This document shows, in pieces, positions 7,239 to 14,191 of a stretch of DNA of 14,191 nt (its first letter is position 1; each line of letters opens with the position of its first letter). Position numbers and translations under genes: made by a program. The notes under the pieces are model-generated. The model was not told the origin of the DNA, did not search any database, and worked only from the letters and a program-made list of their open reading frames with translations. The DNA is taken from positions 1-14,191 of the forward strand of contig CAKUYM010000083.1 in assembly GCA_934716785.1 (NCBI GenBank), read 5' to 3'. This DNA comes from an uncultured Bacteroides sp. Lineage in GTDB: Bacteria > Bacteroidota > Bacteroidia > Bacteroidales > Bacteroidaceae.

Positions 7239-8423
7239 ATGAACAGACATGATAGTATGCGGTTGAGAAGCAGAGGATGGGCGGTGGTTTGCCTTTTGCT
7301 GCTTCTTGTTTCTTGCGGCCGGAAGAATAAAAGCAATGTGCAGGCTGTTGAGGCAGCGGTTAGCGTTTCTGATTCCTCCCGAATCATTATTCCGGAATAT
7401 GCCGAAGGTTTCGAAGTGCGGTATGTAGAGGGAGGATGCTTGGTGACCATACAGGACCCGCAGAAAGAGAAAGGCAAAGGAGAAGTTTACCGGTATGCAC
7501 TGGTCAGGGATAAGGAAGCCTTTGCGAAGAATAAAGTGTCTGATGACTATGCGGTGCAACCTGTGCCAGTTAAGAATATCATTTGCATGACTTCATTGCA
7601 ACTGTCCAATTTCATCAAACTGGACGAGCTGGATCATGTGGTAGGCATCACAAGCACCCGTCATTTATTTAATAAGGAGGTGAACCGTCGCCTGAAAGAG
7701 AAGAAAATCCGCAAGATAGGGATAGAGGGAAACTTTGACAATGAAATCATTATCTCCATGAATCCGGATTTGATTCTGATTTCTCCGTTCAAGCGAGGAG
7801 GATACGATGCGTTGAAAGAGGTAGGCATTCCTTTGGTTCCGCATTTGGGGTATAAGGAGAATTCTCCCCTCGGACAGGCGGAATGGATTAAGTTTATCGG
7901 GCTGCTGATTGGGGAGGAAGAGAAGGCGAACGCAATCTTCGATTCGATAAAGACGGAATATAACGCTTTGAAGCAGTTGACTGTAAAGATTGAAAAGAAA
8001 CCGGTCGTATTTAGCGGTGAGCTGCGGGGTGGCAACTGGTATGCCGTGGGAGGACGCAATTTCCTTGCACAGCTCTTCCGGGATGCCGGTGCCGATTACT
8101 TCCTCAAAGACGATCCGAATACGGGTGGGGTGACATTAGACTTTGAGACTGTCTACAGTCGTGCGGAAAGTGCTGATTATTGGCGGATATTGAACAGCTA
8201 TAACGGCACGTTCACTTACGATGCCTTGAAAGCGGAGGATTCCCGCTATGCTGATTTCCGCGCATTCAAGGACAAAGGCGTGATTTATTGCAATCTCAAG
8301 GAGAAACCTTATTATGAGAATGTCCCCACCCATCCGGAAGTGCTGTTGAAGGATTTGATTAAAGTATTCCATCCGGAGCTTCTGCCGGATTATACTCCGG
8401 TCTTCTATGAGCTTTTAAAATAA
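7239..8423 (+). CDS. Periplasmic-binding-protein lipoprotein, BtuF-like (module 2)
   Basis: This 394-residue lipoprotein is the binding protein of the second importer. The N-terminus is an SPII signal ending LLLLLVSC, with the lipid-bearing cysteine at residue 26. A second ATG at residue 7 (7257) would also leave a good signal peptide, so the start is uncertain by six codons. A pre-domain with PEYAEGF at 52-58 precedes the Peripla_BP_2 fold, which begins near 112 (KNIICMTSL) and includes MNPDLILISPF, SPLGQAEWIKF, AQLFRDAGADYFL and HPEVLLKDLIKVFHPELLP. These match module 1 motif for motif, marking the two as paralogues, though they have clearly diverged. The permease follows after 30 bases, rather than overlapping as in module 1. 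The substrate is likely a corrinoid by context but not proven. Confidence 0.9.
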   Translation: MNRHDSMRLRSRGWAVVCLLLLLVSCGRKNKSNVQAVEAAVSVSDSSRIIIPEYAEGFEVRYVEGGCLVTIQDPQKEKGKGEVYRYALVRDKEAFAKNKVSDDYAVQPVPVKNIICMTSLQLSNFIKLDELDHVVGITSTRHLFNKEVNRRLKEKKIRKIGIEGNFDNEIIISMNPDLILISPFKRGGYDALKEVGIPLVPHLGYKENSPLGQAEWIKFIGLLIGEEEKANAIFDSIKTEYNALKQLTVKIEKKPVVFSGELRGGNWYAVGGRNFLAQLFRDAGADYFLKDDPNTGGVTLDFETVYSRAESADYWRILNSYNGTFTYDALKAEDSRYADFRAFKDKGVIYCNLKEKPYYENVPTHPEVLLKDLIKVFHPELLPDYTPVFYELLK

Positions 8424-8453
8424 GAAGAATTATGAAAATAAAATAAGAAGAAT
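8417..8453 (+). repeat. Tandem copy of the stop/ribosome-binding segment before the permease gene
   Basis: AAAATAAGAAGAAT occurs at 8417-8430 and again at 8440-8453, each followed by ATGAAAA (after one extra T in the first copy). The first copy carries the TAA stop of the binding-protein gene. The second ends directly at the permease ATG. The first copy's ATG (8432) opens a four-codon reading frame, ATG AAA ATA AAA TAA. It looks like a 23-base tandem duplication that pushed the permease start away from the upstream stop. Confidence 0.75.
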
Positions 8454-9491
8454 ATGAAAACCCCTGTCTGGTTGTTGATGCTTCTGCTGGTCGGATTGAT
8501 ATTTTTTCTTTTCTTCCTGAATCTTGTATTGGGGTCCGTGCCCATACCGTTTCGTGCTGTATGGGATATTTACTTGTGGGGAGATCATGAAAATCATATT
8601 TGGGCCAATATCATCTGGAAATCGAGAATGCCACAGGCAGTCACCGCACTGGTTGCCGGAGCAGGATTGTCAGTCAGCGGATTGCAGATGCAGACCGTTT
8701 TCCGAAACCCGTTGGCGGGTCCTTCCGTTTTGGGAATCAGTTCCGGGGCAAGCATGGGTGTGGCCTTTGTCGTTTTATTGTCGGGTAGCCTTGGAGGGGT
8801 GGCGTTGAGCAGCTTGGGGCTGATCGGCGAATTGGCACTGACGGTTGCCGCTATTGCGGGAGCGCTGTCCATTATGGCACTTATCGCTTTCGCCTCACAG
8901 AAAGTGAAGGGGAATGTGACCTTGCTGATTATCGGTGTGATGATAGGCTACGTGGCGAATGCCGTGATTGGAGTATTGAAGTTTTTCAGTGTCGAAGAAG
9001 ACATCCGTGCATATGTCATTTGGGGATTGGGAAGTTTTTCTCGTATTTCGGGCGACCAGTTGTTTCCATTCCTTTGCACGATGGCCGTTCTTCTTCCACT
9101 CTCTTTTCTGTTGATAAAGACATTGAATCTGTTGTTGCTCGGAGATAGCTATGCACGGAATTTAGGCTTGAATATCAAGCGTGCGCGTCTGTTGGTCATC
9201 TCCTGTTCGGGCGCTTTGGTGGCGATTGTTACCGCCTATTGCGGTCCGATTATTTTTTTAGGACTGGCTGTGCCGCATCTTTGCCGTGCTCTGTTCCGCA
9301 CTTCCGACCATCGTATATTGATGCCCTCTTCTTTGTTGGTAGGGGCAGCAATGGCGCTGTTGTGCAATCTGATAGCCCGTATGCCGGGATTTGAGGGCGC
9401 TTTGCCTGTCAATTCCGTTACGGCTCTGGTGGGTGCACCGGTGGTGGTGTCGGTGTTGTTCCGCAAGCGTAAGGGAGAGGTGAACGAATGA
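8454..9491 (+). CDS. FecCD/BtuC-family ABC permease (module 2)
   Basis: This 345-residue inner-membrane permease is the counterpart of the one at 4966-5982. It carries the family hallmark SGLQMQTVFRNPLAG at 75-89, of which nine residues (SGLQMQTVF) are identical to module 1. It is followed by LGISSGASMGVAF and, in the C-terminal half, GPIIFLGLAVPHLCRALF and LPVNSVTALVGAPVVVSVLF. Hydrophobic segments are spread along the whole length, as expected for a roughly ten-helix FecCD protein. The ATG at 8454 follows AAGAAGAAT, a plausible ribosome-binding stretch that is itself duplicated. The ATPase gene starts within its stop (four-base ATGA overlap). B12, haem or siderophore are all possible for the family. 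Confidence 0.93.
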   Translation: MKTPVWLLMLLLVGLIFFLFFLNLVLGSVPIPFRAVWDIYLWGDHENHIWANIIWKSRMPQAVTALVAGAGLSVSGLQMQTVFRNPLAGPSVLGISSGASMGVAFVVLLSGSLGGVALSSLGLIGELALTVAAIAGALSIMALIAFASQKVKGNVTLLIIGVMIGYVANAVIGVLKFFSVEEDIRAYVIWGLGSFSRISGDQLFPFLCTMAVLLPLSFLLIKTLNLLLLGDSYARNLGLNIKRARLLVISCSGALVAIVTAYCGPIIFLGLAVPHLCRALFRTSDHRILMPSSLLVGAAMALLCNLIARMPGFEGALPVNSVTALVGAPVVVSVLFRKRKGEVNE

Positions 9492-10543
9492 TAAATCATA
9501 ACAGACCGGAACGTAACATGCAAAAGCAAGAAACCATAACTATCAGAAATTTGACCACGGGCTACAAGGGAAAGCATAAAACGCATATCGTGGCACGTGA
9601 CATAAATGCAGGCATTTATGCCGGCGAACTCACTTGCCTGCTTGGTGCCAATGGAGCGGGCAAGTCCACGTTGTTGCATACACTGTCCGGTTTTCTTCCG
9701 AAGTTGTCGGGGGAGATTCGGATAATGGGGAAAGAAGTTGAGAAATACTCTGACGCAGATATGTCGAAAGTGGTCAGTGTGGTGCTGACAGAAAAGTGCG
9801 ACTTGCGCAACATGTTGGTGGAAGAGATGGTGGCATTGGGAAGAAGTCCTTATACGGGCTTTTGGGGAGTGCTGAAAAAGGGGGATAAGGAAATCGTTTC
9901 TCGTGCGATAGCCGGTGTGGGGATAGAGGCGTTGGCCGGTAGGATGATGCATACGCTGAGTGACGGCGAAAAGCAAAAGGTGATGATTGCTAAAGCATTG
10001 GCGCAGGAGACTCCTGTGATTTTCTTGGATGAACCTACTGCTTTCCTTGATTTTCCGAGCAAGGTGGAGATGATGCAACTGCTGCACCGGTTGTCTCGTG
10101 ATATGGAGAAGACTATTTTTATGAGTACGCATGACCTTGAACTGGCTTTGCAGATTGCCGATAAAGTGTGGATGATGGACAAAGAGAACGGTGTGACTAT
10201 CGGAACTCCCGAAGACTTGGCGTTGAACGGTACACTGAGTAACTTCTTTTCCCGTAAAGGAATCATGTTCGACCAAAATACGGGACTGTTCAAAATCAAC
10301 AATGAATATTCTGTGAAGATGCATCTCGAAGGGCATGGTCAAAAGTATGCAATGGTAAGGAAGGCGCTTTTGCGGAATGGAATCTTGGCAGGACGCGAGG
10401 TTGAATCTGATGTTTATATAGAGACAGGCAATCTGCAGACGGAGGGCTTCTTGCTGCATTTGCCGGAGAATGAAGTTCGAAAAGCCGAGAGTATTGAAGA
10501 ATTACTCAAGTTGGTTACCGATTGTAAGTTGCTTACCAATTAA
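9488..10543 (+). CDS. ABC importer ATPase with C-terminal extension (module 2)
   Basis: This 351-residue ATPase pairs with the permease just upstream, whose stop it overlaps by four bases. Walker A is GANGAGKST at 53-61, the signature is LSDGEKQK at 157-164, Walker B is VIFLDEP at 177-183, and the switch histidine is in STHD at 213-216. As in module 1, the signature has SDGE and the Q-loop reads VVLTEK without glutamine. Residues 1-10 (MINHNRPERN) precede a second ATG, so the start may lie at residue 11. The core ends near residue 267. About 84 further residues follow, absent from the 251-residue paralogue, with GHGQKYAMVRKALLRNGI and a final IEELLKLV. I do not recognise this tail; it looks soluble and mixed alpha/beta, perhaps a regulatory domain. 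Confidence 0.9.
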   Translation: MINHNRPERNMQKQETITIRNLTTGYKGKHKTHIVARDINAGIYAGELTCLLGANGAGKSTLLHTLSGFLPKLSGEIRIMGKEVEKYSDADMSKVVSVVLTEKCDLRNMLVEEMVALGRSPYTGFWGVLKKGDKEIVSRAIAGVGIEALAGRMMHTLSDGEKQKVMIAKALAQETPVIFLDEPTAFLDFPSKVEMMQLLHRLSRDMEKTIFMSTHDLELALQIADKVWMMDKENGVTIGTPEDLALNGTLSNFFSRKGIMFDQNTGLFKINNEYSVKMHLEGHGQKYAMVRKALLRNGILAGREVESDVYIETGNLQTEGFLLHLPENEVRKAESIEELLKLVTDCKLLTN

Positions 10544-10544
10544 G

Positions 10545-10608
10545 TAAGTCTGCAATTAGGTAAGTTCGCAATTAATTAAATTCGCAATCAATTAAGTTCG
10601 CAATCAGT
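10545..10608. repeat. 16-bp tandem repeat array between convergent genes
   Basis: Four adjacent 16-base units lie here: TAAGTCTGCAATTAGG (10545-10560), TAAGTTCGCAATTAAT (10561-10576), TAAATTCGCAATCAAT (10577-10592) and TAAGTTCGCAATCAGT (10593-10608). More degenerate versions flank them on both sides, inside the last codons of the ATPase gene (10525-10540) and at 10609-10626. The array fills the gap between two converging genes. There is no GC-rich hairpin with a U tract, so I see no standard terminator. Probably a minisatellite made by slippage; too short and spacer-free to be CRISPR. Confidence 0.85.
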
Positions 10609-10621
10609 CAGGTGTATGCAA

Positions 10622-12427
10622 TCAATTGGAGTGCAACTGATAGGAAATCTCTCCGGTCTCATCAATCAACAAAATGGTGAGTTCTCCTTCTGCGAGAAGT
10701 GGTGCGCAATGCGCAATGCATAGCTGCACTAACTTATTAAATAACACGTCCCTATCACGCCTGTCAGATATTCCCCACAATTCGCGGGCAAGCGTCATTC
10801 GTTCAATTAACGCTAAAGTCTCATTTGAACAACTGCACTGAATGGCTATCTCCTTTAAAAAGCCTTTGTTCATTACCACTTTTTTGCTATGAGTATCGAG
10901 ATGTCCTTCCGCCAGCTTTACCGCTTTCCCTATCATAATCCCCATACTGACCTTTCGGAAACCGGTTTCAGCAGCTATCTTTAACGTCTCTCCGATAAAG
11001 TTCCCGTAATGCACAAAAGCCTGTGGGGGAAGACTCGGATAGATATTCCTAACAAACTTCTCACTTTTGGCACCTGAATTGATGACCAACCGCTCCGTAC
11101 CGACTGCATAGGCCACTTCCACCTCTTTGCGGATAGCGTCAATGAACGCTTCCGAAGAAAAAGGCTTCACGATGCCCGAAGTCCCGATAATGGAGATACC
11201 ACCGACAATTCCCAATTTCGGGTTGAATGTTTTCTGTGCCAATTCTTCTCCGTCGGGGACACTGATTGTTACGTCCAACCCTCCACCGTAAAGCTGGGAC
11301 AACTCATTGGTCATCATCTTTCGGGGAGTGGAATTGATGGCAGGCTCACCGACAGCTAATCCCAATCCGGGGAGCGTGACTTTTCCTACTCCTTTTCCTT
11401 GCAGGAAATGTATGCCGGGAGAATCGGAGAAAGATACGGTGGCTACTATCTGATGACCGTGGGTCACGTCCGGATCATCTCCGGCATCCTTGATGACACA
11501 GGCGGTGGCGGTATTCTCATCCGTTTTTTCCACCTTATATATAGGCAGGCTCACCGTCTCTCCATCCGGCAGCGTCACTTCCATGTTTTCCTCAAAACAT
11601 TCCTCCGTCAATGCGAGCAGGGCGGCTTTGGCTGCGGCTGTTGCGCAGGTGCCGGTAGTAAATCCGCTTCTTAGCGCATAAAATCCTGGCACATTTTGCT
11701 CCACAGCCCGTCTCAATCCGTATTTCCCGTTTACGACGATAAAGCCATCGGGCAGGGGAGGGCGGCGTACTACATAAATTTTGATGCCGTTCTTCAGAGC
11801 TGCCTCTATCTTTTCGGTGAAGCCACCCGATACACCGCTTTCTTTCGTGATAATCGCTTGTGGCGAAAGCTGCTTGAAAAGAAGTGCTTCGTCCTCTCCG
11901 GGTTGATAGAAAATCAGTTTCTCTTTGGGGAATCCGGCCTTTACGGCAATGTCTATGGATTCCTGTCGTTCCAGAACCCGGAAGATGCAGTCGTGCTCTT
12001 TCCAAAAGCCTTGTAGTTTGGCAATGGTTTGAGTGCCGGTAAGTGCCAACAGTTTTCCGATGCCGTCCTGCTTCATGCGGGCAACGGCATCCTCGAAATC
12101 ATCACACAGGATGATGCCTTCCGACAACTTCGGATAGATACGCTCCAGACGCACAACCTTTATCTCTAACTCTTTCGCAGCAAGAGAGATATTCGTATGG
12201 AGCTGTCGGGCAAACGGGTGCGCGGCGTCTACTATCAGCCGGATATTGTGTTCGCGGCAGAAAGAAATGATGCTTTCCGAGTCCATGTTGCCGGTCAGCC
12301 GTCTCATATTCCGGCACGTGATTTCCTGCAGTGTGCCCCGTGTAGAATAATAAAAGGGCTGTCCGGCTTCATCGAGGGTCTCGGCTGCGATGCGCCCCTC
12401 TGTCGTTCCTCCGAAAATCAGTATCAT
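10622..12427 (-). CDS. cobK/cbiD: Fused precorrin-6A reductase (CobK/CbiJ) and cobalt-precorrin-5B C1-methyltransferase (CbiD)
   Basis: This 601-residue cytoplasmic fusion carries two consecutive steps of anaerobic corrin synthesis. Residues 1 to about 245 are the CobK/CbiJ reductase, recognised by GGTTEGR at 6-12, DAAHPFARQL at 67-76 and TKESGVSGGFTEK at 194-206. It reduces cobalt-precorrin-6A to 6B with a nicotinamide cofactor. From about 250 on is CbiD, opening with its diagnostic LRSGFTTGTCATAAA (252-266) and containing INSGAKSEKF. It adds the C1 methyl group to cobalt-precorrin-5B using S-adenosylmethionine. CbiD marks the cobalt-early, oxygen-independent route. The domain order is the reverse of pathway order. 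The ATG at 12427 overlaps the stop of the upstream CbiG-CobM gene by four bases, so the two genes are coupled. Fusions of this kind are known in Bacteroidota. Confidence 0.95.
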   Translation of the reverse strand: MILIFGGTTEGRIAAETLDEAGQPFYYSTRGTLQEITCRNMRRLTGNMDSESIISFCREHNIRLIVDAAHPFARQLHTNISLAAKELEIKVVRLERIYPKLSEGIILCDDFEDAVARMKQDGIGKLLALTGTQTIAKLQGFWKEHDCIFRVLERQESIDIAVKAGFPKEKLIFYQPGEDEALLFKQLSPQAIITKESGVSGGFTEKIEAALKNGIKIYVVRRPPLPDGFIVVNGKYGLRRAVEQNVPGFYALRSGFTTGTCATAAAKAALLALTEECFEENMEVTLPDGETVSLPIYKVEKTDENTATACVIKDAGDDPDVTHGHQIVATVSFSDSPGIHFLQGKGVGKVTLPGLGLAVGEPAINSTPRKMMTNELSQLYGGGLDVTISVPDGEELAQKTFNPKLGIVGGISIIGTSGIVKPFSSEAFIDAIRKEVEVAYAVGTERLVINSGAKSEKFVRNIYPSLPPQAFVHYGNFIGETLKIAAETGFRKVSMGIMIGKAVKLAEGHLDTHSKKVVMNKGFLKEIAIQCSCSNETLALIERMTLARELWGISDRRDRDVLFNKLVQLCIAHCAPLLAEGELTILLIDETGEISYQLHSN

Positions 12428-14191
12428 GGCCGGAAGAGATGTTTGAATTCATCGGCATATAGTCTGGACTCTCCGTCTCGATGGTCGATGGCATTACCGA
12501 CTACGAGCAGGGTGGTGAGAGTCAGATGATTGTCGCGGACAATCCGGGCGAGATCCTTCAGCTTGCCACGGTATATCTTCTCTTCTTTCCAGGTGAGCTT
12601 GTAGCAGGCGGCTACGGGCGTCTCAGGCGGGTAGGCCTGCAGGAGCTCTGCTTGCACCTGCTCCACGATGGCTGCGCTGAGGTAGATACACATTGTGCTT
12701 TGCGAGCGTGCCAGCAGGTGCAGCTTCTCTTTTTCGGGCATGGGCGTTCGTCCCTCTCCGCGAGTGAGGATAATGCTTTGCACCTCTTCGGGGATGGTGA
12801 ACTGTGACTTGAGGGCAGCGGCTGCGGCTTGGAAGGAAGAGATGCCGGGGGTGATGTGATACCTCATCCCGTATTGGTCGAAGAATGCCATCTGTTCGGC
12901 AATGGCCCCATAAATGCACGGGTCGCCGGTGTGGAGGCGTACCACAAACAGCCCCTTGTCATAGAAAGACTTCATAAGAGCGAATTGCTCTTTCAGAGTC
13001 ATGTCTGCCGAACTTCTGACGGTTGCTCCCGGTTTGGCGTAATATGTCAGTTCGCGTGGCACCAAGCTGCCGGCATAAAGAATGAGATCGGCCTTTTCGA
13101 GCATTCTTTTGCCTCTTACCGAAATCAGCTCCGGGTCGCCCGGACCGGCTCCCACAATCTCTATATGGCCGTTGTTGCGGTCGCTATCGGCAGAAAGCGC
13201 CACGGCAAAAGTGAAATTATTTCCTTCGGACAGTATTCCTTTTTGCTTTTCCATCAGCAATCTGCCATAATCGGAAGCACGGATGGCGGTACTCTCTGCC
13301 ACCCCGTCGACGCCTGTCACCTCTTTTACCTTCGGCGAGGGATTCGGAACGTTGATGTCCGCCAGTTCTTCGGCTTTATAGATATGGAGCTCGCTGTTGG
13401 AGAACTGTGTGTGCAGTTCCGCAATCAGCGGCTCATCTTTTTTCAGTTCAATCGTTGAGATGCTTTTTACGGCAAGTGGAGAAAGGTGTTGCCGTGTCAA
13501 TGCATCTTTTATATACATGCTGACTCCCTGTGGAGAACAGTCTTTCTTGCAGCCTACCCCGATATGCAGCACAGGCGGATAGAATTGCAATGTAGGGATG
13601 GGAACGTCATACTCCCACGGACCCACTGTGATGAGCAGCCGGTATTCGTCCAGCGGGATATCTTCCAATCTGTAATAGATATCCGTATGTTCCGGACAAC
13701 TTCGTTCAAGCTCGTCTGTACCTTTATCCCTGATGCTGAGAAGCAAGGCTGTCTTTTCTTTGTTCACAAATCGAAAAACGGCGTGGTTCATGGAGACAGG
13801 TGTTGCCGAGGTCCGCCATCCGTAGCGGGAGGCAAGCGTATCCAAAGCCCACAAGTTCTGGTTGTCACTTTGGGTGGTGACAACGGCTTCTCCGCCGGTG
13901 ATTCCCGCAACGATCCGTGCCAGTTCATTACCGCCGCCGATGTGTCCGGACAGTACGGAGATAACAAAATGTCCGGTACTGTCAACGTTGATTACAGCCG
14001 GATCGGCATATTTGCTCCGGATACAGGAAGCGATGCTTCTCACACAAATGCCCAGTGCACCGATAAAGACGATTGCCTTGAAATCGGAGAAATGCTCTTT
14101 CATGAACCCGCTGTATGAGGTGATTGTCTCGCATCCTTCCGCTTTTCCTTTTAGGTATATGGCAGATTCTGCCAACTCTCTGCTTATATTC
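12424..14191 (-). CDS. cbiG/cobM: Fused cobalt-precorrin-5A hydrolase (CbiG) and cobalt-precorrin-4 C11-methyltransferase (CobM/CbiF), 5' end outside window
   Basis: The visible 588 codons encode two corrin-ring enzymes in one chain. Counting from the codon at 14175, residues 1-330 are CbiG, with VLSGHIGGGNELARIVAG (N-domain) and LHIGVGCKKDCSPQGV (C-domain). It opens the delta-lactone of cobalt-precorrin-5A and releases acetaldehyde. Residues about 337-575 are CobM/CbiF, an S-adenosylmethionine methyltransferase with VGAGPGDPELISVRGKRML (341-359), YAGSLVPREL and HTGDPCIYGA. It methylates C11 of cobalt-precorrin-4. The codon at 14175 is TTG, not ATG. The frame stays open upstream to the edge (NISRE before it), matching the usual CbiG N-terminal strand-helix, so the true start lies beyond 14191. 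The stop overlaps the CobK-CbiD start by four bases. Confidence 0.95.
   Translation of the reverse strand, partial: NISRELAESAIYLKGKAEGCETITSYSGFMKEHFSDFKAIVFIGALGICVRSIASCIRSKYADPAVINVDSTGHFVISVLSGHIGGGNELARIVAGITGGEAVVTTQSDNQNLWALDTLASRYGWRTSATPVSMNHAVFRFVNKEKTALLLSIRDKGTDELERSCPEHTDIYYRLEDIPLDEYRLLITVGPWEYDVPIPTLQFYPPVLHIGVGCKKDCSPQGVSMYIKDALTRQHLSPLAVKSISTIELKKDEPLIAELHTQFSNSELHIYKAEELADINVPNPSPKVKEVTGVDGVAESTAIRASDYGRLLMEKQKGILSEGNNFTFAVALSADSDRNNGHIEIVGAGPGDPELISVRGKRMLEKADLILYAGSLVPRELTYYAKPGATVRSSADMTLKEQFALMKSFYDKGLFVVRLHTGDPCIYGAIAEQMAFFDQYGMRYHITPGISSFQAAAAALKSQFTIPEEVQSIILTRGEGRTPMPEKEKLHLLARSQSTMCIYLSAAIVEQVQAELLQAYPPETPVAACYKLTWKEEKIYRGKLKDLARIVRDNHLTLTTLLVVGNAIDHRDGESRLYADEFKHLFRP

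Noticed and set aside
9236..10459. A 407-codon minus-strand reading frame opposite the module 2 permease and ATPase.
   Set aside because: It is antisense to two unmistakable genes, has odd composition rich in His, Gln and Arg, and shows no recognisable motifs.
4214..10543. Firm naming of the two importers as BtuFCD, or alternatively as haem or siderophore systems.
   Set aside because: The families overlap too much to decide from motifs; corrinoid is favoured only by neighbouring genes, so no symbols were assigned.
10545..10608. CRISPR array.
   Set aside because: The 16-base units abut without spacers and there are no cas genes nearby.
14173..14175. TTG as start codon of the CbiG-CobM gene.
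   Set aside because: The frame remains open to the window edge and the upstream residues fit the CbiG N-terminus, so the gene is better described as cut by the edge.

Overview
The window looks like a corrinoid (vitamin B12) acquisition and synthesis locus from a Bacteroidota genome, most likely Bacteroides or a close relative. The evidence is moderate GC content, A-rich leaders without strong Shine-Dalgarno sites, several promoters with the Bacteroides-type -7 box TAnnTTTG, an outer-membrane TonB-dependent receptor, SPII lipoprotein binding proteins, and the fused corrin genes common in that phylum.

Layout, left to right. (1) 1-1937, minus: 5' part of a BtuB-like TonB-dependent receptor that runs off the left edge. 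(2) 1938-2367: its leader on the minus strand, holding a -7 box, a complete-looking cobalamin riboswitch with B12 box, and a strong intrinsic terminator just before the start codon. (3) 2368-4050, minus: an AspT/YidE-type membrane transporter with paired RCK_C domains and its own promoter. (4) 4214-7115, minus: a three-gene ABC importer operon (binding lipoprotein, FecCD permease, ATPase) joined by 4-base ATGA overlaps. (5) 7116-7238: a short divergent promoter region built around a perfect 18-bp palindrome. (6) 7239-10543, plus: a second, paralogous ABC importer operon in the same gene order, whose ATPase has an extra C-terminal region. (7) 10544-10621: a convergent gap with a 16-bp tandem repeat. 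(8) 10622-14191, minus: two fused corrin-ring genes, CobK/CbiJ-CbiD and CbiG-CobM/CbiF (the latter cut by the right edge), overlapping by 4 bases.

How they fit together: the receptor would bring corrinoid across the outer membrane using TonB energy, one or both ABC systems would carry it (or a related chelate) across the inner membrane, and the fused enzymes make the corrin ring de novo by the anaerobic (cobalt-early) route. The two fusion genes cover four consecutive steps, from cobalt-precorrin-4 to cobalt-precorrin-6B. Only the receptor has a visible B12 riboswitch. Corrinoid as the substrate of the ABC systems is inferred from context; haem or siderophore import uses the same protein families.

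I see no clearly undescribed system here. The points most worth following up are the mirror-image duplicated importers with their palindromic shared promoter, the C-terminal extension on one ATPase, and the riboswitch-terminator arrangement.
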